A stretch of DNA of 14,452 nt from Gemmataceae bacterium (GCA_020847555.1 JADLBT010000137.1:1-14452), one strand, 5' to 3'; positions 1 through 8,551 are shown, numbered from the stretch's first letter. Notes: generated from the letters alone by a model not told the origin. Translations and numbers: made by a program.

Positions 1-37
1 TCTCTTTGCGCTCCTGGCGTCTTTGCGCGAAACATGC
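1..37. repeat. Short intergenic GCAAAG-type dispersed repeat (partial)
   Basis: The heptamer CTTTGCG occurs twice, at 4-10 and 21-27, 17 nt apart, with a related GGCGT block between them. On the minus strand this reads as GCGCAAAGACGCC and then AGGAGCGCAAAGAGA, directly downstream of the prkA stop codon. From memory, runs built from 'GCAAAGACGC'-like units are common between genes in several bacterial phyla, including planctomycetes. The element is cut by the window edge, so its full length is unknown. It has no T-tract hairpin and is not called a terminator. Confidence 0.4.
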
Positions 38-2077
<2,040 letters not shown>

Positions 2078-2830
2078 CGTCGTGTTCCCCCTGAACGGGC
2101 GGCGGTGCGCCGCGCCTGAGTGCTAGCCTCGGAAGTCGTGAGCCGGCAGCCGGGACCGGCGGGCAAGGAGGTGGACGCCGTGTTGCGTGGGCGAGCCACG
2201 CCCCGCGCGGTGAGTCAGGTCAGGATGGCTGCACGAGCCTGGCGCCGGTGGTGCGGAAGCGGGTTGAATGTGCTGGGTCGTTGTGGTTCGCTCGCGGACA
2301 AACACGGCCAGACCTTTGGCCCGGTTCCGACACGGGCGTTCCGTTCGCCTCGCGCCTCGCTGTTCCCGTTTCTGCCTGTTGTTAGTTTACCTTGAATTAG
2401 GGGGGGCCGTCAAACCGGCCTGGCGGAACCTCCTGCCCATCCCGCCTCGGTCCCCCCGTCGGACGATTCTCTCGCCGACGTTGGTCTGTTCAATTCTACG
2501 CTCGCCGCGGGAGAAGGTGCGTCGCCCGGGAGTGGTTTCGAGCTGAGGTGGCCGCAGCAGCAGGGGAAGGCTCTCCCGCTACGCAGCATCGCTTCGCCGG
2601 AGGGGGTTGTCAAGGCCGGTTTGGGCAGGTCCACGCTGACGCGCTGGACACCTGGGGGGCAGGGCTGTTCGCTGATTGAGATTGGCCGGTAGCGAAGGAC
2701 TAATAGCCCGGCGGACCTGCTGGCTGGACGAATTTCGCTCTTCCGCAAACCGCCGCCTTGTGCTTCAATCCCGCCCCGTTTCGGGCAGTATCCGGCCAGC
2801 GGACGCCACAGGCTGGGAGGGAGAAGAGCG
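2078..2830. other. Gene-poor interval upstream of prkA and of the secreted pseudo-peptidase gene
   Basis: About 750 bp separate two divergent genes. The open frames here encode Arg/Pro/Ser-rich sequence without domains, conserved-looking motifs or good ribosome sites, so I call none of them genes. The stretch holds the ribosome site of prkA near its left end, an AT-rich patch at about 2381-2400, a weak hairpin (GGCCG 2405-2409 with CGGCC 2416-2420), a weak promoter-like pair at 2676-2706, and the ribosome site of the next gene at 2818-2823. I see no tRNA or recognisable riboswitch. The length leaves room for regulatory sites or an unrecognised small RNA. Confidence 0.55.
2676..2706 (+). promoter_or_regulatory. 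Weak promoter-like sequence ahead of the secreted protein gene
   Basis: TTGAGA (2676-2681) lies 19 nt before TAATAG (2701-2706), or 17 nt before the overlapping ACTAAT (2699-2704). It is one of few AT-rich spots in the interval and is about 125 nt upstream of the ATG at 2831. The match to a housekeeping promoter is poor, and the placement is only suggestive. Confidence 0.2.
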
Positions 2831-4240
2831 ATGGGAGACGCAGACAGGGCGGGTCGATTCGGTCTGGTCACGCTGGTCGTGTGCCTGACCGGCGTCGCGA
2901 GCGCGCAGGAGGTGCGGCACCCGGGCGCGGAGAAGATCCCGGCGCTGTTCGAGCAGGCCAGGCCCCATCTGGAGGCGGCTCTTGGCGGCAAGCTGGAGCG
3001 CCCGCCGCAGTTCCGGGTGGTCACGGCCGCGCAGCTCGCCCAGTTCCCGGATCCGGACCTGCCGGTTTTCCTCCGCTGGCATTTCCCCGACCTGCGGGGT
3101 GACGCCCTTCGCCGCGCCCTCCAGGTGGCGCACTACACCGCTGCGACCGCCACCGTCGCCCACTTCGCCGAGGGGTCCGACACGATCCATGTCGCTCCCG
3201 ACAACCTGACCACGATGGCCGGCTGGGATGCCTCGCTCGCGCAGGTCAACACGCCCGCGTTCCTCCAGCTCGCCCTGGTCCGCGAGGCGGCGCGGATGGC
3301 GCTTGTGCAGCGCTACCGCCTGACCGAGCGCCGCGCCACCTGCCGGGACGCGGAGGAGTTCAAGGCCCTGCGGGCGGTGATTGAGGGCCGGTGCCAGTGG
3401 GTGACGCGCGCGGTGGCCCGGAAGCTCGGCACCGAGATCCAGTTCGGACTGCTCGCCGAGCGCTTCCTGCGTGTCCCGGACCTGGCGCCGGATCCGGCCC
3501 TCCGCGCCGTCAGCCAGTTGCCGCTGCGGCAGCGGTTCTGGGCCTGCACGAAGGGTCTGGCATTCTTCGACCACCTGGATCGGCAGCGTCTTCCGGATAC
3601 GGAGAAGCGCGCCTTCACCCGGCCGCCGCGTCTGTCGCGCTGGGTCGAACTCCCCGAACTGTACACGCGCTCGGAACAGCGCAGTCGTCCGGACCTTGCC
3701 GCCGCGCTGCGGGCGCTGGAGCAGTCGCTCCCGCCGGCCGAGTGGGCCGCCGGCCAGCAGCCGCTGACACCGCGGGTGCTGAAGCAGGTCGGCGCGCTGC
3801 TCGGCGAGGGCGCCCGGGTGGACCGGGCCATCGCGACCTGGGACGAGGGGCGCATGCTGGTGTGGGCGCACAAGAAGAGCCCCGGCCGGCAGGTCGGGCT
3901 GAGCGTGGTCCGCCACGAGAGCGCGGCCGGGGCACGCGGTTACTTCGGGCTGGCGGTGGACCTGCAGCGTAAGCAGGACACGCTCGACCCGAAGACGTGC
4001 GGGACATCGCTGCGCGTGCTGGAGTCGAAGGCGACCACCGTGAAGCTGGCCGGGACGGACGAGGCGGTGCGCCTCGACAAGCGAGTGCAGTACGGAACCG
4101 GCGGCGCGCCGGTCGTGGTCAGCACCGTGCTGGCGTGGGCCGGCGATGTGGCCGTCGAGTGCAGCTGGATCGGCCAGCCGGCCGACATGGCGTGGGCCGA
4201 GCGGGTGCTGCCCGCGATTCTCGCCGTCGCCGGGAAGTGA
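2831..4240 (+). CDS. Secreted protein of unknown function resembling a degenerate zinc metallopeptidase
   Basis: The 469-residue protein starts with a signal peptide: a basic start, a hydrophobic core at about 11-22, and a probable cut after ASA near residue 25. It therefore acts outside the cytoplasm. I do not recognise a named family. Residues 148-162 (ALVREAARMALVQRY) line up by eye with the 'HExxHALQDQHF' active-site helix of some bacterial zinc peptidases, but both zinc-binding histidines are arginines (R151, R155). An EG pair follows at 185-186, where that family has its third-ligand Glu ('ALIEGxA'). If the match is right, the fold is kept and the metal site lost. The C-terminal part, from about 300, looks like a separate globular domain. 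The start is supported by AGGGAG at 2818-2823, 7 nt before the ATG. It is 63 nt upstream of the AtuA cassette, which seems to have its own promoter. A purely structural or binding role is an alternative reading. Confidence 0.8.
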   Translation: MGDADRAGRFGLVTLVVCLTGVASAQEVRHPGAEKIPALFEQARPHLEAALGGKLERPPQFRVVTAAQLAQFPDPDLPVFLRWHFPDLRGDALRRALQVAHYTAATATVAHFAEGSDTIHVAPDNLTTMAGWDASLAQVNTPAFLQLALVREAARMALVQRYRLTERRATCRDAEEFKALRAVIEGRCQWVTRAVARKLGTEIQFGLLAERFLRVPDLAPDPALRAVSQLPLRQRFWACTKGLAFFDHLDRQRLPDTEKRAFTRPPRLSRWVELPELYTRSEQRSRPDLAAALRALEQSLPPAEWAAGQQPLTPRVLKQVGALLGEGARVDRAIATWDEGRMLVWAHKKSPGRQVGLSVVRHESAAGARGYFGLAVDLQRKQDTLDPKTCGTSLRVLESKATTVKLAGTDEAVRLDKRVQYGTGGAPVVVSTVLAWAGDVAVECSWIGQPADMAWAERVLPAILAVAGK

Positions 4241-4253
4241 CGGCCGGCGCAGG

Positions 4254-4283
4254 TTGGGCTCCGCACCGCACCGCGCCTATGAT
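4254..4283 (+). promoter_or_regulatory. Candidate promoter for the AtuA cassette
   Basis: TTGGGC (4254-4259) and TATGAT (4278-4283) are separated by 18 nt, a good housekeeping-type pair in otherwise GC-rich DNA. Initiation about 7 nt downstream of the -10 box would leave only about 14 nt before the ATG at 4304, so the message would begin almost at the AGGAGG ribosome site (4290-4295). It starts 14 nt after the stop of the preceding gene, which suggests the cassette is transcribed separately from it. Confidence 0.45.
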
Positions 4284-4303
4284 GGCAGCAGGAGGCGCGG
4301 ACC

Positions 4304-5656
4304 ATGAGGCGCGTGCGCATCGGCAACGGCTGCGGGTTCTGGGGCGACAACCTCGACGCCCCGATCCTGCTCGCCGAGCACGGCCGGCTTGACTACCTGA
4401 CGCTCGAATACCTGGCCGAGCTGACCATGTCGATCCTCGCTCTGCAAAAGCAGCGCGATCCGCAGGCCGGCTTCGCCACCGACTTCCTCGACGTCCTCGA
4501 ACGCCTCGCCCCCACGCTGAAGGCCCAGCCCGCGCTCAGGGTCGTCACCAACGCCGGCGGCATGAACCCGTCCGGGTGCGCCGCCCGGGTCCGCGCTATC
4601 CTCGACAGGGCCGGACTCGGCGACCGGGCCGTCGCGACGGTGGCCGGCGACGACCTCCTGCCCCGCCTCGACCAGCTCCTGCGGACCGGACACCCCCTCA
4701 CGAACCTCGACACGGGCGCGGCCCTCGCCGAGATCCGGTCGCGCGTCGTCAGCGCCAACGCCTACCTCGGTGCCCGCCCGATCGCGGAGGCGCTGGCGCG
4801 CGGCGCGTCGGTCGTCATCACCGGGCGGGTGGTGGACGCCGCGCTGACGGTCGGGCCGGCGGTCCACGAACTCGGGTGGGGGTGGGAGGACTGGGACCGC
4901 CTCGCGACCGCCACAGTCGCTGGCCACCTCATCGAGTGCGGGGCACAGGCGACTGGCGGGCTCTGGTGCAACTGGGAGGCGGCGCGGGATCTCGCGAACG
5001 TCGGTTATCCGATCGCCGAGATCGAAGAAGGCGGGACGTTCCGCATCACCAAGCCGCCGGGGACGGGCGGGGCCGTCAACCATGAGACGGTGACCGAGCA
5101 GCTCCTCTACGAGGTCGGCGACCCGGCCGCGTACCTGACGCCCGACGTGATCGCGGACTTTACCAGCGTGGACCTGACAGAGACGGCGCCCGACGTGGTC
5201 GAGGTGCGCGGAGCGCGCGGGCGGACGGCGCCCGATAGCTACAAGGTGTCGAGCGCGTACCGCGATGGGTTCGTGGCCAGCGGCACCCTTGTTCTGTTCG
5301 GCCACGACGCTGTTGCCAAGGCGCGGCTGTGCGGAGAGATGATCCTGGAGCGGCTGCGCCGTGCTGGGGTCGTGCCGGAGCGGAGTAACGTCGAATGTCT
5401 CGGCGCCGGCGACGTCGTCCCCATCGGCAAGCGGTTTCGTTCCAGCCCGATCGAGGTCGTGCTGCGCGTCAGCGTGGCGGACTCCCGGCGCGCCGTCGTC
5501 GAGCGCTTCACCCGGGAGCTGGCGCCGCTCGTGACGTCGGGGCCGCCGGGCGTGACCGGCTACACGACGGGCCGGCCGCCGGTGCGGGAGGTATTCGCCT
5601 ACTGGCCGGCGCTGCTTGCGCGGGATGCGGTCACGGCACAGGTCGATCTCATTTAG
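4304..5656 (+). CDS. AtuA-like (DUF1446) acyclic terpene utilisation family protein, large domain
   Basis: This 450-residue cytoplasmic protein belongs to the AtuA/DUF1446 family, named for a gene needed for citronellol/geraniol use in Pseudomonas; its exact reaction is not settled. Family landmarks are GNGCGFWGD at 7-15, TNAGGMNP at 82-89, ANAYLGARPI at 151-160, VVITGRVVDAAL at 170-181 and GHLIECGAQATGG at 207-219. Pseudomonas AtuA is longer because it carries a C-terminal ferredoxin-fold domain. Here that domain is missing and is encoded by the next gene, so the protein ends near the domain boundary. The start is well supported by AGGAGG at 4290-4295, 8 nt before the ATG. The neighbouring crotonase points to CoA-thioester catabolism, but terpene use is not shown by anything else here. 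Confidence 0.9.
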   Translation: MRRVRIGNGCGFWGDNLDAPILLAEHGRLDYLTLEYLAELTMSILALQKQRDPQAGFATDFLDVLERLAPTLKAQPALRVVTNAGGMNPSGCAARVRAILDRAGLGDRAVATVAGDDLLPRLDQLLRTGHPLTNLDTGAALAEIRSRVVSANAYLGARPIAEALARGASVVITGRVVDAALTVGPAVHELGWGWEDWDRLATATVAGHLIECGAQATGGLWCNWEAARDLANVGYPIAEIEEGGTFRITKPPGTGGAVNHETVTEQLLYEVGDPAAYLTPDVIADFTSVDLTETAPDVVEVRGARGRTAPDSYKVSSAYRDGFVASGTLVLFGHDAVAKARLCGEMILERLRRAGVVPERSNVECLGAGDVVPIGKRFRSSPIEVVLRVSVADSRRAVVERFTRELAPLVTSGPPGVTGYTTGRPPVREVFAYWPALLARDAVTAQVDLI

Positions 5657-5756
5657 CGTCCGCGCACGGCGAACCGGCTCCGGATCCGCCGGCACCGGAC
5701 ACGACCAGCGCCACCCGACCAACCCGTTGTCACTGCCGGGAGGAAAGGCCCTCACG

Positions 5757-6122
5757 ATGAAGGCGATCAAGACGCTCGACGGGATCGCCCACGGACGGAG
5801 CGGCGACAAGGGCAATCACGCCAACATCGCCGTGATCGCCTACACCCAGGCGGGCTACAACTGGCTGTCCGAGTATCTGACGGCCGAGCGCGTCCAGGAG
5901 TACTTCGCCGCTCTCGGCCCATCGCGCGTCGAGCGCTATCCGGTCCCGAACGTGCGCGCGTTCAACTTCGTGCTGTACGACGTGCTCGCGGGCGGCGCCA
6001 GCCGGTCGTTGCGCTGTGACACGCAGGGCAAGACCCTGGCGCTGGCGCTGCTCGGCATGGCGATCGAGGATTGTCCCCTCAACGACGAGATGATGCGCCC
6101 GCAGCGGGGAGAAGACCGATGA
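5757..6122 (+). CDS. Stand-alone AtuA-like ferredoxin-fold small subunit
   Basis: This 121-residue protein matches the C-terminal domain that is fused to AtuA in other bacteria. HGRSGDKGNHANIAVIA at 12-28 is the signature, followed by LTAERVQEYF at 41-50, a VPNVRAFNFVL stretch at 63-73, and DTQGKTLALALL at 88-99. It probably forms a complex with the large AtuA protein encoded 100 nt upstream, recreating the fused form. I chose the ATG at 5757 because GGGAGGA lies upstream (5738-5744, spacing 12 nt) and because the domain begins there; the open frame runs upstream to 5616 but that part is low-complexity and overlaps the atuA gene. Its stop codon overlaps the next start (ATGA, 6119-6122), which suggests coupled translation. 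Confidence 0.85.
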   Translation: MKAIKTLDGIAHGRSGDKGNHANIAVIAYTQAGYNWLSEYLTAERVQEYFAALGPSRVERYPVPNVRAFNFVLYDVLAGGASRSLRCDTQGKTLALALLGMAIEDCPLNDEMMRPQRGEDR

Positions 6123-6904
6123 GCGATGACCTGGTTCTGTACGAGCTGCGTGCCTCGGCGGCCGTCCTGACGCTGAACCGCGCCGACAAGCGCAACGCGC
6201 TCAGCCGCGGCCTCATCGCGGCCCTCGGGGCGGCGTTCGAGCGCGCCCGCGACGACCCGGCAGCGCGCTGCGTCATCCTCACCGGCTCCGGCCCGGTCTT
6301 CTGCGCCGGCATGGATCTGGCGGAGTTGAGCGAGTCGCTCGACGTGCCGGCCGAGGCCACTCCGGTCTGGGAGGATGCCCTCCGGCTGGCGCGCGTCTAC
6401 GATCTGATTTATACCCTACCGAAGCCGACGGTCGCGGCGGTGAACGGAGCGGCGGTTGCCGGCGGGGCTGGATTGGTGACGGTGTGCGATCTGGCGGTGG
6501 CGGCGGAGGGGGCGAAGCTCGGCTACCCGGAGGTGCGGCGCGGGCTGGTGGCCGCGATGGTGCTGCCCCACCTGCTGCGGCACGTCGGCGAGCGAATGGC
6601 CCGCTACCTGCTGCTGACGGGGGAACTGATCGACGCCGGCGCGGCCCGCCACGCGGGACTGGTCAACGAGGTGGTGCCCGCGGACCGACTGACCGCCCGC
6701 GCGGCCGAGGTGGCACAGTCGCTGGCGGAGGCCGGACCGAACGCCCTGACCCGCACCAAGGAACTGCTGCACCAGTTTTCGCGGCAGGCGGTGTCGGTCG
6801 AGGAGGCGGCCAGGGGCAGCGCGGCCCCCCGGCTGACCGACGAGTGCCGTCAGGGGCTGCGTGCGTTCTTTGCGAAACGTCCGGCGCCGTGGGCGCCGGG
6901 CTGA
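6119..6904 (+). CDS. Enoyl-CoA hydratase/isomerase (crotonase) family protein
   Basis: This 261-residue protein has the full length of a crotonase. Such enzymes bind acyl-CoA and stabilise an enolate in an oxyanion hole, here formed by FCAGMDL (61-67) and AVAGGAGL (112-119). Of the two catalytic glutamates of mitochondrial hydratase, the second is present (YPEVRRG, E138) and the first position is Gly (G118, in AGGAGLVTVCD). From memory the 'GxGL' form is also seen in methylglutaconyl-CoA-type hydratases (LiuC, AtuE-like). Together with AtuA next door this favours a branched or isoprenoid 3-methylglutaconyl-type substrate, but this is inference. The ATG at 6119 overlaps the previous stop, and GGGGAGA (6106-6112) precedes it by 6 nt; the longer frame from 6071 lacks such support. 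A strong terminator follows, so this is probably the last gene of the transcript. Confidence 0.9.
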   Translation: MSDDLVLYELRASAAVLTLNRADKRNALSRGLIAALGAAFERARDDPAARCVILTGSGPVFCAGMDLAELSESLDVPAEATPVWEDALRLARVYDLIYTLPKPTVAAVNGAAVAGGAGLVTVCDLAVAAEGAKLGYPEVRRGLVAAMVLPHLLRHVGERMARYLLLTGELIDAGAARHAGLVNEVVPADRLTARAAEVAQSLAEAGPNALTRTKELLHQFSRQAVSVEEAARGSAAPRLTDECRQGLRAFFAKRPAPWAPG

Positions 6905-6970
6905 CAGGGTGACCTGCGTGTCAGGCCCACGGGGCGCCACCCGTGGGCTTTTTCGGTCACCTTGTCAGCC
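6899..6970. repeat. Outer inverted repeat enclosing the terminator
   Basis: CTGACAGGGTGACC (6901-6914) pairs with GGTCACCTTGTCAG (6955-6968) over 14 positions with a single G-T wobble, and two more G-C pairs extend it to 6899-6970. The 9-bp terminator stem lies inside. The left arm contains the crotonase stop codon (6902-6904) and the right arm ends directly before the stop codon of the convergent gene (6971-6973). It could fold as a long hairpin in either transcript. Confidence 0.8.
6925..6953 (+). terminator. Intrinsic terminator after the AtuA/crotonase cassette
   Basis: A perfect 9-bp GC-rich stem (GCCCACGGG at 6925-6933 with CCCGTGGGC at 6940-6948) with a 6-nt loop is followed by TTTTT at 6949-6953. 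It begins 20 nt after the crotonase stop. The T run is on the plus-strand side only, so it should end transcription of the cassette and not of the convergent minus-strand gene. Confidence 0.9.
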
Positions 6971-7471
6971 TCATCGCGGCCGTTGCAGCTGCTTCTGCTG
7001 GACGATGGCGTCCATCTGGGTCACCACCTGGCGCATCTCCTCCTGCGTGACTTCCATCTGCTGCGCCACCTGCCAGGATGCGCTGTCGGCGTGGCGCTGC
7101 TGCAGGCGCTCGTACTCGTCGGTCAGCAGTTGCAGGTAGTCGTTGCCCTGGAGCCAGGTCGCGTTCTGCGGCCCGTAGGCGGCCCGCTCGTCCATCTCCC
7201 AGATACCGTCCGGCCGGGAGTACTCGGGGGTGATGTGGCCCGTCACCCAGCCGCGCGGCACATCGGGGCGCGCCTCGGGAATCCCGGCCGTGCAGAGCCA
7301 GTAGCGGGCGTCCGGGGTGGCGAGTTTCAGTTCGAGGGCGAGGTCGATGCTCTTCTCGCGGGCCAGCTCGCGCATCGGCGGCGGCAGCCGTTCCGCCGTG
7401 AGGCGGTCCAGGGTCGGCATCTGTTCGAGGTACTGGGGTCTCGGGCGGACGCGGATGGTGACCTCGGCCAT
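6971..7471 (-). CDS. Small Gln-rich, probably coiled-coil protein of unknown function
   Basis: I do not recognise this 166-residue protein. It has no signal peptide or membrane segment, so it is probably cytoplasmic. Residues 1-60 hold basic/proline runs (RVRPRP) and a helix (PPMRELAREKSIDLALELKL). The middle (about 57-110) is Trp/Tyr-rich with RYWLC, RGWVTGHI, GIWEMDE and ATWLQGNDYLQLL. The last third is a helical Gln/Glu/Met-rich segment (about 110-163) with hydrophobic spacing typical of a coiled coil and a Gln-rich end. The ATG at 7471 is chosen because GAGGAGG (minus strand, 7477-7483) sits 5 nt upstream; the open frame continues to 7588 but has no comparable site there. It is convergent with the crotonase gene and divergent from the DUF1080 gene, so no operon partner hints at its role. 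Confidence 0.75.
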   Translation of the reverse strand: MAEVTIRVRPRPQYLEQMPTLDRLTAERLPPPMRELAREKSIDLALELKLATPDARYWLCTAGIPEARPDVPRGWVTGHITPEYSRPDGIWEMDERAAYGPQNATWLQGNDYLQLLTDEYERLQQRHADSASWQVAQQMEVTQEEMRQVVTQMDAIVQQKQLQRPR

Positions 7472-7601
7472 GACAACCTCCTCAGGGATGGATGTTCGCC
7501 CAGCATCGGTCAGGCGGGGAAGCGCTGGGAACCCGCGCGGCCGCGCCGGGGATGGTGTCTGGAGGCAAGGGACGGACAACTCGGACATGGTCCAACCACC
7601 T

Positions 7602-7612
7602 CACTGTCAGTG
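7602..7612. promoter_or_regulatory. Perfect short palindrome in the divergent promoter region
   Basis: CACTGTCAGTG is a perfect inverted repeat (5-bp arms around one base) in the 296-bp region between two divergent genes. On the minus strand it overlaps a TACACT hexamer that could act as a weak -10 box for the 6971-7471 gene. It could be an operator, but one short copy may also arise by chance. Confidence 0.25.
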
Positions 7613-7699
7613 TAACCGGCCGCGAACGCGATGGCGAGCGCATTCCCGCCACGTCTGAAGCTTCCCCTGGCAATCGTCCTGTAAGGGATTTGTGGCTCC

Positions 7700-7728
7700 T
7701 TGCGGCGCTGGCGGGTGCGGCATAAAAT
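7700..7728 (+). promoter_or_regulatory. Candidate promoter of the DUF1080 gene
   Basis: TTGCGG (7700-7705) and TAAAAT (7723-7728) are spaced by 17 nt, close to the housekeeping consensus. The -10 box is 39 nt upstream of the ATG at 7768, leaving a leader of about 30 nt that contains the AGGAG ribosome site (7757-7761). The rest of the divergent interval 7472-7767 shows no other strong signal. Confidence 0.6.
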
Positions 7729-7767
7729 CGCGTTCGACGCACCATCTACCAACCCCAGGAGCACTCC

Positions 7768-8472
7768 ATGCAGCGTCTTTCGATCGTCTGTCTCTGTGCG
7801 GCCGCCGCCGTGCTCGGCCTGGCGTTCACCCCCGGCTTCACTCAGCCGGTCGGCAAGAAGGGGGCCGGCTGGGTGAGCCTGTTCAACGGCAAGGATCTGG
7901 AAGGCTGGGTCCAGCACGGCGGGAAGGCGAAGTATCGGGTGGAGAACAACGAGATCGTCGGCACGTCGGTCCCGAACACGTCCAACTCGTTTCTCTGCAC
8001 GAAGCGCGACTACGCCGACTTCCTCCTCGAACTGGAGTTCAAGGTCGATCCGACGCTGAACTCGGGGGTGCAGATCCGCAGCCAGGTGTACGACAAACCG
8101 ACCGTCGTGGAGGTCAAGGGGAAGAAGTACAAGTTCCCGGCCGACCGCGTTCACGGCTACCAGGTGGAGATCGACCCGTCACCGCGGGCGTACAGCGGCG
8201 GCATCTACGACGAGGGGCGGCGCGGCTGGCTGGCCGACCTGAAGGACAACGAGGCGGCCCGCAAGGCGTTCAAGCAGAAGGACTGGAACAAGTTCCGCAT
8301 CGAGTGTCGCGGCCCCTCGATCAAGACGTGGATCAACGGCGTGCCGGCAGTGACGCTGAAGGACAACGTCACCCCGTCGGGGTTCATCGCCCTGCAGGTA
8401 CACGGCGTCGGCAAGAAGACCGAGCCGCTGGAGGTGAGGTTCCGGAACCTGTATCTGAAGGAGCTGAAGTAA
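7768..8472 (+). CDS. Secreted DUF1080 / 3-keto-disaccharide hydrolase domain protein
   Basis: This 234-residue protein has a signal peptide (hydrophobic core about 5-20, cut probably near 25) followed by one DUF1080 domain, a concanavalin-like beta-sandwich. Members are very abundant in planctomycetes; some relatives hydrolyse 3-keto-glycosides, and many are of unknown specificity. Visible family motifs are SLFNGKDLEGW at 37-47, NSGVQIRS at 98-105, GYQVEID at 130-136, GGIYDE at 144-149, WNKFRIECRG at 173-182, TWINGV at 187-192 and RFRNLYLKEL at 224-233. The start is firm: AGGAG lies 6 nt before the ATG. It appears to be a one-gene unit with its own promoter and a long hairpin downstream. Sugar release or glycan binding at the cell surface is likely; the substrate is not evident. 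Confidence 0.92.
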   Translation: MQRLSIVCLCAAAAVLGLAFTPGFTQPVGKKGAGWVSLFNGKDLEGWVQHGGKAKYRVENNEIVGTSVPNTSNSFLCTKRDYADFLLELEFKVDPTLNSGVQIRSQVYDKPTVVEVKGKKYKFPADRVHGYQVEIDPSPRAYSGGIYDEGRRGWLADLKDNEAARKAFKQKDWNKFRIECRGPSIKTWINGVPAVTLKDNVTPSGFIALQVHGVGKKTEPLEVRFRNLYLKELK

Positions 8473-8491
8473 CCGCCATCCCGGCGTGCCA

Positions 8492-8535
8492 GCGCCGACG
8501 AGCCGGGGGCGTAGGCGCTTCCGGCTCGTCGGCGC
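8492..8535. repeat. Perfect 15-bp stem hairpin between convergent genes (REP-like / bidirectional terminator)
   Basis: GCGCCGACGAGCCGG (8492-8506) is the exact reverse complement of CCGGCTCGTCGGCGC (8521-8535), with a 14-nt loop. It fills most of the 79-bp gap between the DUF1080 stop and the cobB stop (8552). Only a weak, C-interrupted T-rich stretch follows on the plus strand, so it is a poor classic terminator but may still stop or protect both transcripts. From memory, similar 'GAGCCGGGGGCGT' hairpins are widespread between planctomycete genes. Confidence 0.8.
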
Positions 8536-8551
8536 CCTTCTGTTTGGTCCG

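Noticed and set aside
2410..3024. 204-codon minus-strand frame spanning the gene-free interval
   Set aside because: It overlaps the 5' end of the secreted protein gene and has Ser/Pro/Arg-rich, motif-free sequence; no conserved features.
5676..5700. CCGG-rich imperfect symmetry between the AtuA genes
   Set aside because: Only 4-bp blocks with an internal loop pair; expected by chance in such GC-rich sequence and without a T tract.
4277..5815. 512-codon minus-strand open frame opposite the AtuA gene
   Set aside because: Arg/Asp/Gly-rich sequence without domains, fully antisense to a well-supported family gene.
7472..7588. Upstream start at 7588 for the Gln-rich protein
   Set aside because: The added 39 residues are Pro/Arg/Ser-rich and the 7471 start has GAGGAGG at 5-nt spacing.
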